Origin: Musa acuminata AAA Group
Taxonomy: Eukaryota > Streptophyta > Magnoliopsida > Zingiberales > Musaceae
Assembly (NCBI RefSeq): GCF_036884655.1
Contig: NC_088339.1
Span: forward strand, 20,861,001 to 20,925,000
Direction: 5' to 3'
Length of the DNA stretch: 64,000 bases
Shown: piece after piece, positions 43,201 to 54,241 of the stretch
Position numbering within the stretch: the first letter of the stretch is position 1
Layout: the number at the start of each line of letters is the position of its first letter
Notes under the pieces: model-generated
Databases searched by the model: none
What the model was told of the DNA's origin: nothing
Seen by the model: only the letters and a program-made list of their open reading frames with translations
Translations under genes and position numbers: made by a program

Positions 43201-46200
43201 GACATAATAATTTCTCCAAACAAACATTTTCGTAGACTCAATAAGACGGAGCAGCAAGTAGATCGTACCTTAAAATGCACAATTAGGTGCCCAAAATGCA
43301 ATCCAGCAAAGCTTGTTACGGCAGCCATCAATGAACTGAGTTTCCACAGGAAGAAACAAAAGACCAGAAATTAATTCTCATATCAGAAAGTATTAAATAA
43401 AACCCCACTCATCATTACTAGCATGGACAACAATTAAATATAAGTTACCAGAAAATGGCTGCAGTGAATGCAAGATGGACAATGAGCTAACTGTTGTTTT
43501 CCCCATGATATGTTTAGCAAGAATCTAGTTTCTTGAACTTGTTACTTCTATCTTAAGGTAGTATGACTTGGTAAAAGACTCGTCTGTCTATAACTTCACT
43601 GACCTTAACAGACCCTCAGGATCAAATGGGGCGAGGCACCATGCGGGTGAGTTTGGTGGTAGTGGCCCATAATCTGGAGAATTAACACTGCACTCCTGCA
43701 AAATAAGGGCTTGAAAGTTCTGATCAAGACAAAACATGTTAATTGGCATATGATGAGTGCCAAAACATAAGTAATCTGAAAAAATCTACTACTTGAAGTT
43801 AAAGAAAAATTAGGTAAAAACCTTTGTCCTTTTATATACTGGATTATGATAAAGGTGTTGTTGACCAAGAAGAAGCCGATCTATTGAGCCAACTGCATTG
43901 CAAGGAGGGCCGAGACTACCCCTTACTCCGCATTGCACCTACAACAAGAAACATGAAAGATGAATAATAAACCTAAGTTAAGAGATGCTTCAGTAATTCT
44001 GATACCAACTAATAAACATATTTAATGCTTATAAAATGGATTCTAAGAATATGTTCATGAAGGCCAATTGTTACGGTTTCCATTTTTCTATTTCTCAAAA
44101 TATTCTTTTTTCTTTTGCATAAAATACAAATACCATTCGACTGAAGAGCCATGTCTAGTTCTTATATTCAAATATAGAGCAGATGATCATTACATTACAA
44201 ACAGCATATCAACGTGGCTAGTCATCCCAAACATACTGTTTCTATTTTGGTTCCATAATAGGAACTTGATAGGGTGGAATTGCTGCCTGGAGCTTCGAAT
44301 TGCCAGTTTGGAACATAGAGACCCAGAAGCAAGCAAACGTACGTTGCAGATATTAGGATGGCAATTATCCTATAACCAAAAAATGGATCGATCAGTATCT
44401 ACTTCAGTGAAACCTAAAAAAAAAAGTTAATTGACTTAATTTCATTGATAGAAAAATTATACTAATTACAAGTAAGCTCAATGCATCAAAGAAATTTTAA
44501 TCCATTAAATTACACTTTGAATTATTACAAATAAAAAATTCTCATCTTTTAACTTACTGAATAAACCCTAGAGCACTAGATACAAAATATGATGTTCTTC
44601 AAGACCGCACATCTATGACTGAAGGAGCATGCTTAAGAATATAGATTAGGTTTGAATTTGAATCTTGATGTGTGCACAGTTTAGTCTCAAACTCAACTTT
44701 GAAACTGAGAGTCCATAGTCACAATATTTGAGAGCTGATTGACACCTAGTCAAGAATGTTGTCTCAACTCTCAAGTGCTTAAGAAGTTCAAGAAGTAGAA
44801 GGTCCATCAAAACGTTAAAGAATACTGAGATTTATAAAAGCACTTAAGTGGGTGCCATATGCATAGATGAAAAGCAGTTAGCAGATAGCAAGCACACATA
44901 CAGTTGTCATGATCCAAGGAATGTATCTGAATTAATTTGACATTTTGTATTACTAAATTTAACTACAGAGTTTCCAATAAATAAAATCACAGTCTACAAT
45001 CTGTCTCCTAGTCTTCTAACCTTAACTCTCTATTCATACTTGGGCAATGACAGAACAGAAACTCTAAAACATTTATGTAAAAAAAATCTTAGTTTGAATA
45101 GCTCAATCAGGATAGTTACTGCAGATCATTTACATACCAAAGATGCAGAGATAAGAATTACAGTTAAATAGAAAATCAAGAGAAAATACCAAATTAGTCT
45201 CCATTTTTTAAAGAAAAAATTAGTCTTCATTACTAAGCATTGAAGATTCCTCCAATATGAATGTTGAATCTCTAAAATAACTACAAATGACTGACCATTC
45301 CATGTAGTATTTCTTCACATAAGACATAGGAGAATCCACCAGTATACTGCTAACGAGCCAGACCTCAGACAATGCTGCTAAAAAATATCCAATTGATATC
45401 CTCTAAGAAACATAAAGACATAATCAGACAACCTTAAGTTAGAGCAGAAATAAAATACAACAGGAAATCAGAATGCCAACAGCTCTCTTATTTACCAGAT
45501 AATGTTTAATCAGTTGTACCTTGTCAATATATTTAAAACTAAAAAAGAGCAACTCCAGAAACACTCCCAATTCACTAAAGCTAGATAAACATAAGTGAGT
45601 TGTTAGCATAATCTAAATGTTATTATCTAAAATAGATAATTTATCTTTATTGCTAATGCATAATTTTGTTATTAAGAAATAAATAATGGGAAAAGTTTCA
45701 ATAACATGATGATCACCACATCAACACAAAGAAACTGCACTATTAGAATTTCTTTTTCTAAATAGTTTGTCATTGTTCTGGAAATGGTGATGGAGCTAAA
45801 TAGTTACATCAGATTATTTCTTAGTGTTGTGTAAATTGATAAATATATTCAAGTTTTATATAATCATAATTATGCATGTAATAACTGCCCACTAATCCAA
45901 TCTCCTAGTGCTGCGTTTGAAGCCCTCAATAACACCATATCTATGTTACATATTTCTGCATGATATAATCACACAGGAAAGGAAATTCTCTACATTGAAT
46001 CCCAAGTAGATTTCTGCATTGCACCTAAATCTTCCTTTCCAGTTTAACTAAAGAAAGGCATCAAGGTTAGTTCAGTTTTGAGGAAAGGAAGGTTGAGGAA
46101 AGCAACTAAAGGAACAAATTATCTTTCCAAGTAGATTTTGTTAACAAATTATCTTTTATTCTCACAAATTAAAGGAAGGTTGAGGAAAGCAACTAAAAGA

Positions 46201-47993
46201 ACAAGTTAGAACATCATAAAGAAAATTGGATATCACTCTTTTCATTTGATGAGATTATGACACACCAGAAAATATACTAACTAATAAGAAAAGAGGAATT
46301 GACGAACATAATATTGTAACCTACCACTACAACTCGGCTTAATCATTTTAGCCACTTTGACAGACTTGCACAAGTTACTGAACAAGTAGGTTTGCGAATG
46401 TTTATCACATCAAATATGCATAACAAAGATTTTGTTGGCTAACTTCTCTGGGTAAGATTTATGGACATTATAAACAGTGAGCATGTGCAAATTAGCATAA
46501 TCAACCATGCACGTATGAACCGGTGAGATTCAATTCATATTCTGTGAAAACCAAAAAGATGCCACGAAAGTTGTCCAAAAGGTACAGAGGAGTATTCAGT
46601 TTCATCAAAGACATTAGCTTAACATTAACACAAGTTAGCCTAGACTAATGATGCGATTTAACAGTATCAATTAGTTACAGCTGGTTAAGTCTCAATCACC
46701 AAGATTACCTGTAATATACCTAACCACCGTATTCGATCTATGTCAACTCCATACGTCAAATGATTACGGCCATGAAAGTATCCACCTAAAAGGAACAACA
46801 CATGAACAAGAAGAAAGTCCAATTAACTAGTTGACAGTACATATAAAACTAAACTTAAAAGAGTCTTCAGAAGCTAACAAAGATGCTACCACTTGTGCGG
46901 ACTATAAAAGGGAAGCAACACAGATAATACATTGTGTGCATGTAACCGGTCATTCCCAAGGGCAATAAAAAACGAATAGAAAAGTGCATGTCAAATCAGT
47001 CGGGCAAAAAAGCTAAGATAACCTTGCAGTACCAACCCCAAGAGGAAGAGATTAATCGTCCTCAATATAACCTTCTTTGTAGCAGCCATCTTGTTTGGAG
47101 TTTTCTGCAAAAACCCTAAGCCCTGGTCAGCAATATTCTTTCTAAACAAAAGATAGTAAGCTATGCTCTTTCGGCAAAATTTGCCGAAAGAGCATAGGTG
47201 ACAAGAGACAGTAACCAAAATTCTTTCCAAACAAAAGATAGTTAGCAAAAGATATTTAACGGATTATGTAACCGTTGATGGATAGGGGAAAATTAAACGC
47301 TTTCATGAGAAGAAACCTACTAAACACTCATCCCAGAGTTTCTTGTCAGATTAATGAATTGGATTTAATGCGACCCGGAAATACAAATCACGACGCCACC
47401 CAGAGACGTGTCGAAGAACGCAATTTAAGTAGGTAAAATGAAGAGGAAAGAAACTAGGTGACTCAAGATATGCGTAGCGAGGCCTTGTTACGAGCAAGGA
47501 AAGAATCGATGACACACCTTAAAGACCAAAGCCACTGATACGCCGACACTGAAGAGGAAGAAGGGCATGACGAAGTCCGCGAGCGTGGCGCCGAACCAAG
47601 GCGCGTGATTGATCGACGGGAACGCCCCGCCGGCGTCATCCACAAGAATCATCAGCTGAAGAAAACATCATCAAACGGGGAGAATTCGAAAATTCTTCTG
47701 CCGCCTTCAAAAAAAGGATAAAACCAACCGAGGGTTTCAACACAAAGATAGGATTCGCTCACCGCGACGGTGAGGCCGCGGAAGACGTCGAGCGAGGCGA
47801 GCCGCTGCTTGGGATCGGAAGGGGCGGCGGGGGGCTCCGGCGGAGCCGCACCGCCGGGGAGAGGCAGGAAGGGGTCGTGATCGGACGGCCATGGTCGGAT
47901 CTGATCATCTTCAGCGACGGCTGCGGAGGGAGGAGATGGAGAAGGGAGGAGGGGAGCTCGTTCCTCTCCGTTGACTGGGACGACGGAGTCCAT
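40253..47993 (-). CDS. Plant heparan-alpha-glucosaminide N-acetyltransferase-like membrane protein
   Basis: Thirteen exons on the minus strand: 47993-47763, 47655-47518, 47104-47023, 46785-46709, 45402-45296, 44369-44237, 43938-43822, 43695-43604, 43335-43269, 43144-43066, 42978-42887, 41792-41649, 40393-40253; 1500 bp, 499 residues, phases all consistent. After a Pro-rich cytosolic N-terminus comes SLDVFRGLTVALMILVDDAG, the family signature, then INHAPWFGATLADFVMPFF; its His (residue 94) aligns with the histidine proposed to carry acetyl in human HGSNAT. A Cys-rich luminal loop (VQCGVRGSLGPPCNAVG, KECSVNSPDYGP, SPAWCLAPFDPEGLL) and several more hydrophobic segments follow, ending in HMKGIYIKL. 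The family moves acetyl groups from acetyl-CoA across membranes in animals; the plant substrate is unknown. An in-frame TTG just upstream is not a start. Confidence 0.92.
46084..46204. repeat. 34 bp direct repeat in an intron
   Basis: AAAGGAAGGTTGAGGAAAGC begins copies at 46084-46117 and 46171-46204; they agree at 33 of 34 positions and are 87 bp apart, in intron 4 of the HGSNAT-like gene. Confidence 0.85.
47135..47245. repeat. 37 bp palindrome framed by 26 bp direct repeats, in an intron
   Basis: At 47161-47197 two 18 bp arms, CTATGCTCTTTCGGCAAA and its exact complement, are separated by one base. Flanking it are direct repeats ATTCTTTCTAAACAAAAGAT (47135-47160 in full) and ATTCTTTCCAAACAAAAGAT (47220-47245 in full), 24 of 26 bases identical and 85 bp apart. 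The whole lies in intron 2 of the HGSNAT-like gene, 31 bp from the exon 3 acceptor. Confidence 0.93.
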
Positions 47994-49011
47994 CAATTTG
48001 GGTTGGGGTCTGCCTCCTTCCTACTCGACGAAGGAAGAAGAACTATTTGGTAGGCAAAATTGCACATATCGTTATGATTAATCTCTGTTGCAATTTGAAT
48101 TTTAAATGGCATTTTTAATATACATAATATTCATAAAAATATCAAAGAGATTTAAAAAATATTTAAATATGTAAATTCATATTTAACTAATGCTAATTAT
48201 AGTTAAGCAGAATCAAAGTGAAGAATTTTATTATTTCAAATATATATATTATACCAACATTTATAAGGACAGATATGCAATTTCAAAATTTTTAGAAGGA
48301 TAGAAATATAAAAATTCCTTTTTAGTGTTAGTGGTATAAATTCGCCATCACTTAAATGAAGAATTGTTAATATTGGAACTATTAAATTGAATGATGTTAA
48401 CTTCGACTTGACAAAGGGTAGCACAAAGAGAAATTTATTGGAGTCCTAACGATATCCCGTTTCTCGGCGTGCCGCTTGTGACCCTGTAGAAGGTCGAGGT
48501 CGAGGAGTGATCCTAAATTAGTAATGTTCATGATGTATATAGCAAACAGGGACGCAGAAGAAGAGAGAGAAAGAAACGAGAGAAAAGCTGGAACAAGAAA
48601 ACAGATTAAAATCTGAGAGCTTGAAACTGCTCAAATGCTCCCAAACAATAAAAGCCAATCAAGACTTGCAGGATGTCAAGAAAGAGACCAAATTGAGCTG
48701 TGGAAAACAAGGTAATGGCAGTTGCCTCAGCCCCACAGACATGCAAGACAACGTAAACAAGTCGTACTCACAGAAACATTTAACCACATTGTTTCTCTCA
48801 CTGGCTCTTAATGTAGAATTTTATTCTAAGAGCTTTGTAAAAATATAAAGTTCTCGCTTATCTGTGTATCTCCTCTCTCAAAAACATAAGATCGCGGAAC
48901 GAGACATGCCAATAAAAACAGACTGATGGCAAACTGTCCCACGGGCACCCAGATAAAGTTCTGATTGATACACCAAAAAATTAAAATGGGCAGTTTCACT
49001 TGAATCAAAGA
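47994..49011. other. HGSNAT-like promoter and DUF789 3' region
   Basis: AT-rich DNA, no exon-like signal. The portion near 47994-48060 is presumably the 5' UTR/promoter of the HGSNAT-like gene; 48500-49011 likely includes the 3' UTR of the DUF789 gene, which is transcribed in the same direction. Confidence 0.5.
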
Positions 49012-52000
49012 TCATCTCCTAAATGCGCTATAATGAGACACAAAAAAACTATAGTCTGGATGATCTACACGAAGAAGGCGAAGCCAATTATCTGCAGCTT
49101 GAAGCAGAGAGCTTGAGATCTGTCGTTCGTGCAGGCCATTAGATGTCCAAATAGAACCTCTGAACTTGTATGAAGCAAGCCCAAAGACAGGCAACGTTAA
49201 CTTCACAGATCTCTTGACATCTCTAACAGAATGAGTTCCATGAACCTCAGACTGTGGACCAGCTCCATCTGTCAACAGAAACCAAAAAGGGCACATTAAG
49301 AAACCCAGAGCAGTAGCACTTTCCAAAATATCCCTCTTTATTTGCACTGCCATCACAAGGTAAAATCCCTCTTTGATCGGTGTTGGAGCCGATAGAGGAA
49401 TCTCATCTTCTTATCCTGTATAGTGCTGACCCTCTCAACACCATCTATTATCAGGAGCATAATACTCTCTTGAGAAACCGATGCTTTAGAAGTTGTTTAA
49501 GAACCTATATGTCAACACCTGCATGTTGACTTTTAAAAGTGCAGAACTTAAAAAAATTTGAGGTCCCTCGACATGGTTGTCACTCCAAATGGCCCTGTCC
49601 CTTAGGCAGTGGAACCATGAACCATTGAATACTATCCTATGCAATAAAATTTTTCATCTGAGCAGAAGTACAAGCAAAGAACTAATACAATTTGGATGAA
49701 TATTGAATAGTTATTTGCATGTCTCCAAACTCTAAAATCAATTTTATTATCGATAATTTGCATATGGCACATATATAGATCACTAAAACAATGATAACAA
49801 ATTGGATATAAACCTGGTTCTAAATTTGTGAATAACCAATGCTTACTTTTAGGAGATGACAGAGTGTGAAATGTCAAAAAGCAAGCATCCAAGTCCCTTA
49901 ATGTTGGTCCCATTGGTATCCTGTATATTGGGTACCTGCAGCATAAACATCAAAAATATTTTACATGATTAGCATGAATATATCTAATAGATCATGAAAA
50001 TAAATATCCAGGGCATATAACTTCAAAAATTTTCCTTTATGAAGAAAGATGATGAGACTGGTCTGTTGAAGAATCTATGATTGCATACCATGCAACAGAC
50101 ATCCAACTCAATGACAATAGATCACAGCTTCTATATGTCTTCAGATCTGGAAATTTACTTGCAAGAACTGATATCTGCGACATATCTCAGTAGGTGTAAG
50201 AACAAAAAAATTCAGAAATCTCCATTTGCTTAAATATTCAAGGCTAAACTTGCCTTGTCAGCGAGAGGTTCCCTTCCATATGGTGGATCCCGCTCTAGGT
50301 ACTCAAATACAGGACGAGTGGCTGGGGTGCAAGCATCACCATTGTCACCTACAAAGTCTCCTTGCACATTGTGGTTGATAGTTCCCAAGGATGTAATTCT
50401 TTCCTGTACTTGGTCCACTTCACTCCCACAACTGCTATCGCTGCTAGTATCTGGGAATCGATCCCTGTCACTTGCCACACCAAGTTGCTTTAAAATGAGG
50501 AACAGAGTTTAACTCAAAATTGTTTGTTTATGGTTTCACACAAAGGGAAAAGATGAAAAGACTGTTCCACATTGAGAAAAGGAAAAAGAGACCAGTTAGT
50601 CTTATGATGCTACTCTAGAAACAAAGCAAATGCCGATAAAAGTTCATGACATAGACATGCTTTCAGACTATGTCTCCCAACATTCAGATAAGTACTGAAT
50701 CAACTGCCAAACTGGTGTACTAGGAATTCTGTCATTATCCTTTATCTAGTGCTAATATCTTTTTTGCCAACAATCTCGTCTTACCTAGTTGAGTACATAT
50801 CTGGAAGTTACTATGACCGGCCCTTCACGGGTGATCTAAGAATCCTCTTTCATTACTCCACAAATACCCTTCAATTGTCTCAAACTCGAAATCACATCAT
50901 CTAGCTACTCTTTTTACCAAATCATTATAATGTGTAATTATTCTTAAATTATCGTAAAAATCAATCCTCAAGCTAGATATTCTTAATAAGTACTATTCTT
51001 AACATTTTACCATCATCACACCACTTCCAAAACCTTATAGCCTGGAAACACTCAACAAAGATAGTTGACATTCAAAATCCTTATGCGCCAAAGTAATCAC
51101 AACAGACACGTCTTTGTGCCCCTTACTGTACACAGATATGTACAGTAACTTACTTCATTAACAGATATGTAAAGTTGACAACCAAAAGATGATAGATATG
51201 AGCTTAGACATAGCATGCAAGCCAACAACTTACTTCATTCATTATACATGCCCCAAGGTCGAAGGCTTTGAAATAATAATAATCATGCAAAATCAATAAT
51301 CACAGTTCATAAAACAAGACGAGAGGATCAAATAATAGAAGTACATGTTTGAAATTTTGTTGCTTTTACAGTTCTTTATAAATTTTCTGCAGTTATTGAT
51401 GCTTCAAAACTTAAGAGAAATTATCATTTTATCTTTGTATGTCATATTATCTTCTAGTCCAATATTTAGTCATAAAACCAAGTTAAGCAAAACTCTGCAA
51501 CCCCAACACCTTACAGCCAGACACATATGGAGATGAACTCGTTTGAATATTAGTGTCATTTTGCTCTTTATTCCAGCTGAGCAAAGATAGCACAGGTTAC
51601 TATTCGAAAGTTTTCCTCATAATAAGCTCACTATTTGCTCATCAAACAAAAATGTTAATTTAATGAATGCTTTCACATGATGCACTTTCCTATAATACAA
51701 ATGAGTTTCTTCTTAGTACACATCAAGTGCATAATATGGAGACATTGTTCAAACAATCAACAAGAAAGAAGAATGAATTTGCACTGATCCTATTCTATTT
51801 AAGGTGGCTTCTCCCTATATTTCAGCAGCAAAATACAAGGAAACCATTGCAGCTATGTGCAAAGGACAAACCACAAGCAATCACCAAAACAAGAGCAAAA
51901 ATGATTAATATCCGACAGGAACCATCAATCATGCTCAAAACTCTTGAGGTCCCTAAAGGCCAAAATAATCCAGTTCCCTACTAGCCATATCTCACGCAAT

Positions 52001-53035
52001 AAGAGCAGAAATGTCTAACATCAGTTCATCTCAAATGATCAGAATGATTGTCACAAACAAAAAGCAAGAACTAAAACATCATTGAGCACTTTGAAACCTT
52101 AGGTTAGATTTCGCACAACTGAAGAGGTCCCTGGACCAATAAACTGCATTTACTAACATTTCACCAAGATATAAAGAATAGGAAACAAAAGATTCAGAAA
52201 TTTCACATCCTTTGGTCTAAAAATTATGCTTCAATACTGAAGATAAATGATGTGAGATGCAACCGAGGCGTACCATATTCTGTAAGGTTAGAAGGGGCTA
52301 CAAGATAAACAGCATTGAACAGAGAAAGTAGCGAACTCATGCTTACCTTAATCTCAAGGTGGCACTCGAAGTGTCCACATATAGTTGGATTGCAGAAAGA
52401 TACGGCACATAGTACTGAACAACGGAGTCGCTCCCGTTCAGCACCAGAGGCACCCCAGCGCCATAAGCGCTCCACTCCTTAAAAGATTCCCAAAGATCTC
52501 CAAGGCAAAAGTAGGGCTGCGATTGCACCGTCGCGGCGTCGCAGTTCCTCCACCCCCTCACGCTCGCCTGTCGCAACCCAAAATGTTAGACCTCCACAAC
52601 GACTGACATAACAATCGCCCAAGACAAGAAAGCGAACTCGTTTCTAGCGTCAATCTATTGCCAAACCTTGGGCAGATAACGAGCGGGGACGACCGGGGTG
52701 GTGAACTCGAGAAACCGGTCGAGGTTCCCGGCAGGCGGCGGCGGCACGGGCGAGGGAGACGAGGGTGAGGACGAGACCGATTGTTTGGAAGATGAATCAT
52801 CTGATTCGGCCCGATTATCCGCGGCATCACGCGACTCGACCAGCGGCTGCGCTGCAGGCTGGGCGGGCCGGGGCTTAGGCCGCGCCGGCCTGTGCGTCGG
52901 TGATTGCTGCTGCTGCTGCTGCTGTTGGAGCTTCTGCTTCTGCTGCTGTTCGATCTGCCTTCTGACCGCGGGCGGGCTGTAGAAGCGATCAACGCCGTGG
53001 AAGCGGGCCGACGACGAGCCACCGGAAGCGCCCAT
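49012..53035 (-). CDS. DUF789 family protein
   Basis: Six exons on the minus strand: 53035-52667, 52567-52347, 50470-50254, 50174-50089, 49935-49847, 49268-49012; 1239 bp, 412 residues. The start [20 protein letters not shown] matches the family opening (DRFYxPPAVRR). A Gln-rich stretch (residues about 29-44) is coded by CAG/CAA, followed by a Ser/Pro-rich linker. The conserved body shows [74 protein letters not shown] and a C-terminal [16 protein letters not shown]. Function is not established for the family. Exon 3 ends at an AAG|GCAAGT donor, so its downstream intron is GC-AG. The exon 3 start (50470) is set by phase and is the least certain junction. An upstream in-frame ATG at 53131 would add 32 residues but does not match the family. 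Confidence 0.9.
50175..50253 (-). other. GC-AG intron in the DUF789 gene
   Basis: A 79 nt intron with donor GACAAG|GCAAGT and acceptor GTCGCAG|ATATCA. Using GC keeps both neighbouring exons in phase 0. The alternative GT four bases downstream would leave the frame out of phase with the conserved next exon. Confidence 0.8.
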
Positions 53036-54241
53036 TATCGGCTGAGGAAGACGAGAGCGCGAATTCGACGGTTGGGGAAACCGTACAATCCCTCGAGAGG
53101 GATCTCGATTCAGATGTCGCGAGGCCGTCAATGGTAATCGATCGAAGCTTCAGCTTCTTCTTCTTCTTCTTAGGGTTTTTGTGGGGAGATGACGGGCGAT
53201 AGACGGTGGGCTGGGGATCTGCGAGGCGATATGGTTGGGGGAAGGCGAGTGCGGTCCTCCGCCTCCCGTCTTGCTTAGCCAAACTTGGGGATCCCGTCAC
53301 CGCAAACGGTGACAGTCACCCCACGGCAAAGCAACTCTCCCATACGCTTTCCGCTTGTGCCGATTCGTGCGGGAACAGATCCTCCGTCCGTTCCCTTGCG
53401 AAATAGATCTGACCCGCATGATTATTTGAACACTTAATCTTACTCGTTTATATGACTACCCGTTAATGTGCCTTAGCGGCTCCAGGTGGGGCCAGCTGGA
53501 CCAACCCTAGGATTAGCGTGTGGACCCCGCTGTCGATACATATATGGATGCCTATATATAAAAAACAAGTGAAAATTGTGTTTTTTTCTTCTCTTTCTTT
53601 TGGGTTAGAAAACAAAAACTGTGTGTGATAGACTTAATAGGAGACTAATTTTATAGTGGTTTTACTAGACTTTTGTGTTGAATAGAGTTAATTAATAAAA
53701 CTGTGTAAATAATTAACAATATAAGTTCAAGAAAAATCATAATTCAGATAAATTGAGGGAACAAAAAGATCAAATGTCAAGATTATTCAAGGAGGTCAAA
53801 GTGTCTTTCATTTGGTAGACAATGATGCCTCTATTTGCTTTTATGAAACATGAGACCGCAAACTGCACATCACCATATCCTTGTGCACCAAAGAGCACAC
53901 ATATCACGAGACAATAATATATAAAACCTAAAAAATGGAACAGCAAGCCACTATTTTATTTCAAGAGCAGAAGATGCTTGAATAAGCCTCAACAATCTCC
54001 TCTCCCAAGTATGATGATGTAGAGGACCTAATCAAGATAGTACATACAGCATGATTCTATGTTACAAATAATGATGCTTCTCAATGAGCCAACAGTGGTA
54101 CGGTGCACAACCCTCACAATACATGACTTCTCATAGCAAGAGAGACTAGGATCTGACGTCGACGCTGCAGCAACTGGCCAAAGATGTCCAGGGTTTTCTA
54201 TCAGCGGCTGCTGATGCCACCATGAATGATGGAAACTTCCC
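53036..54241. other. DUF789 promoter/5' UTR and Di19-like 3' region
   Basis: 53036-53400 is GC-rich and likely contains the DUF789 leader and promoter; the rest is AT-rich and probably includes the Di19-like 3' UTR near 54000-54241. Open frames at 53206-53406 and similar have no family support. Confidence 0.5.

Noticed and set aside
52698..52982. Plus-strand frame with a poly-Cys stretch
   Set aside because: It is the antisense of the CAG/CAA-coded Gln tract in DUF789 exon 1.
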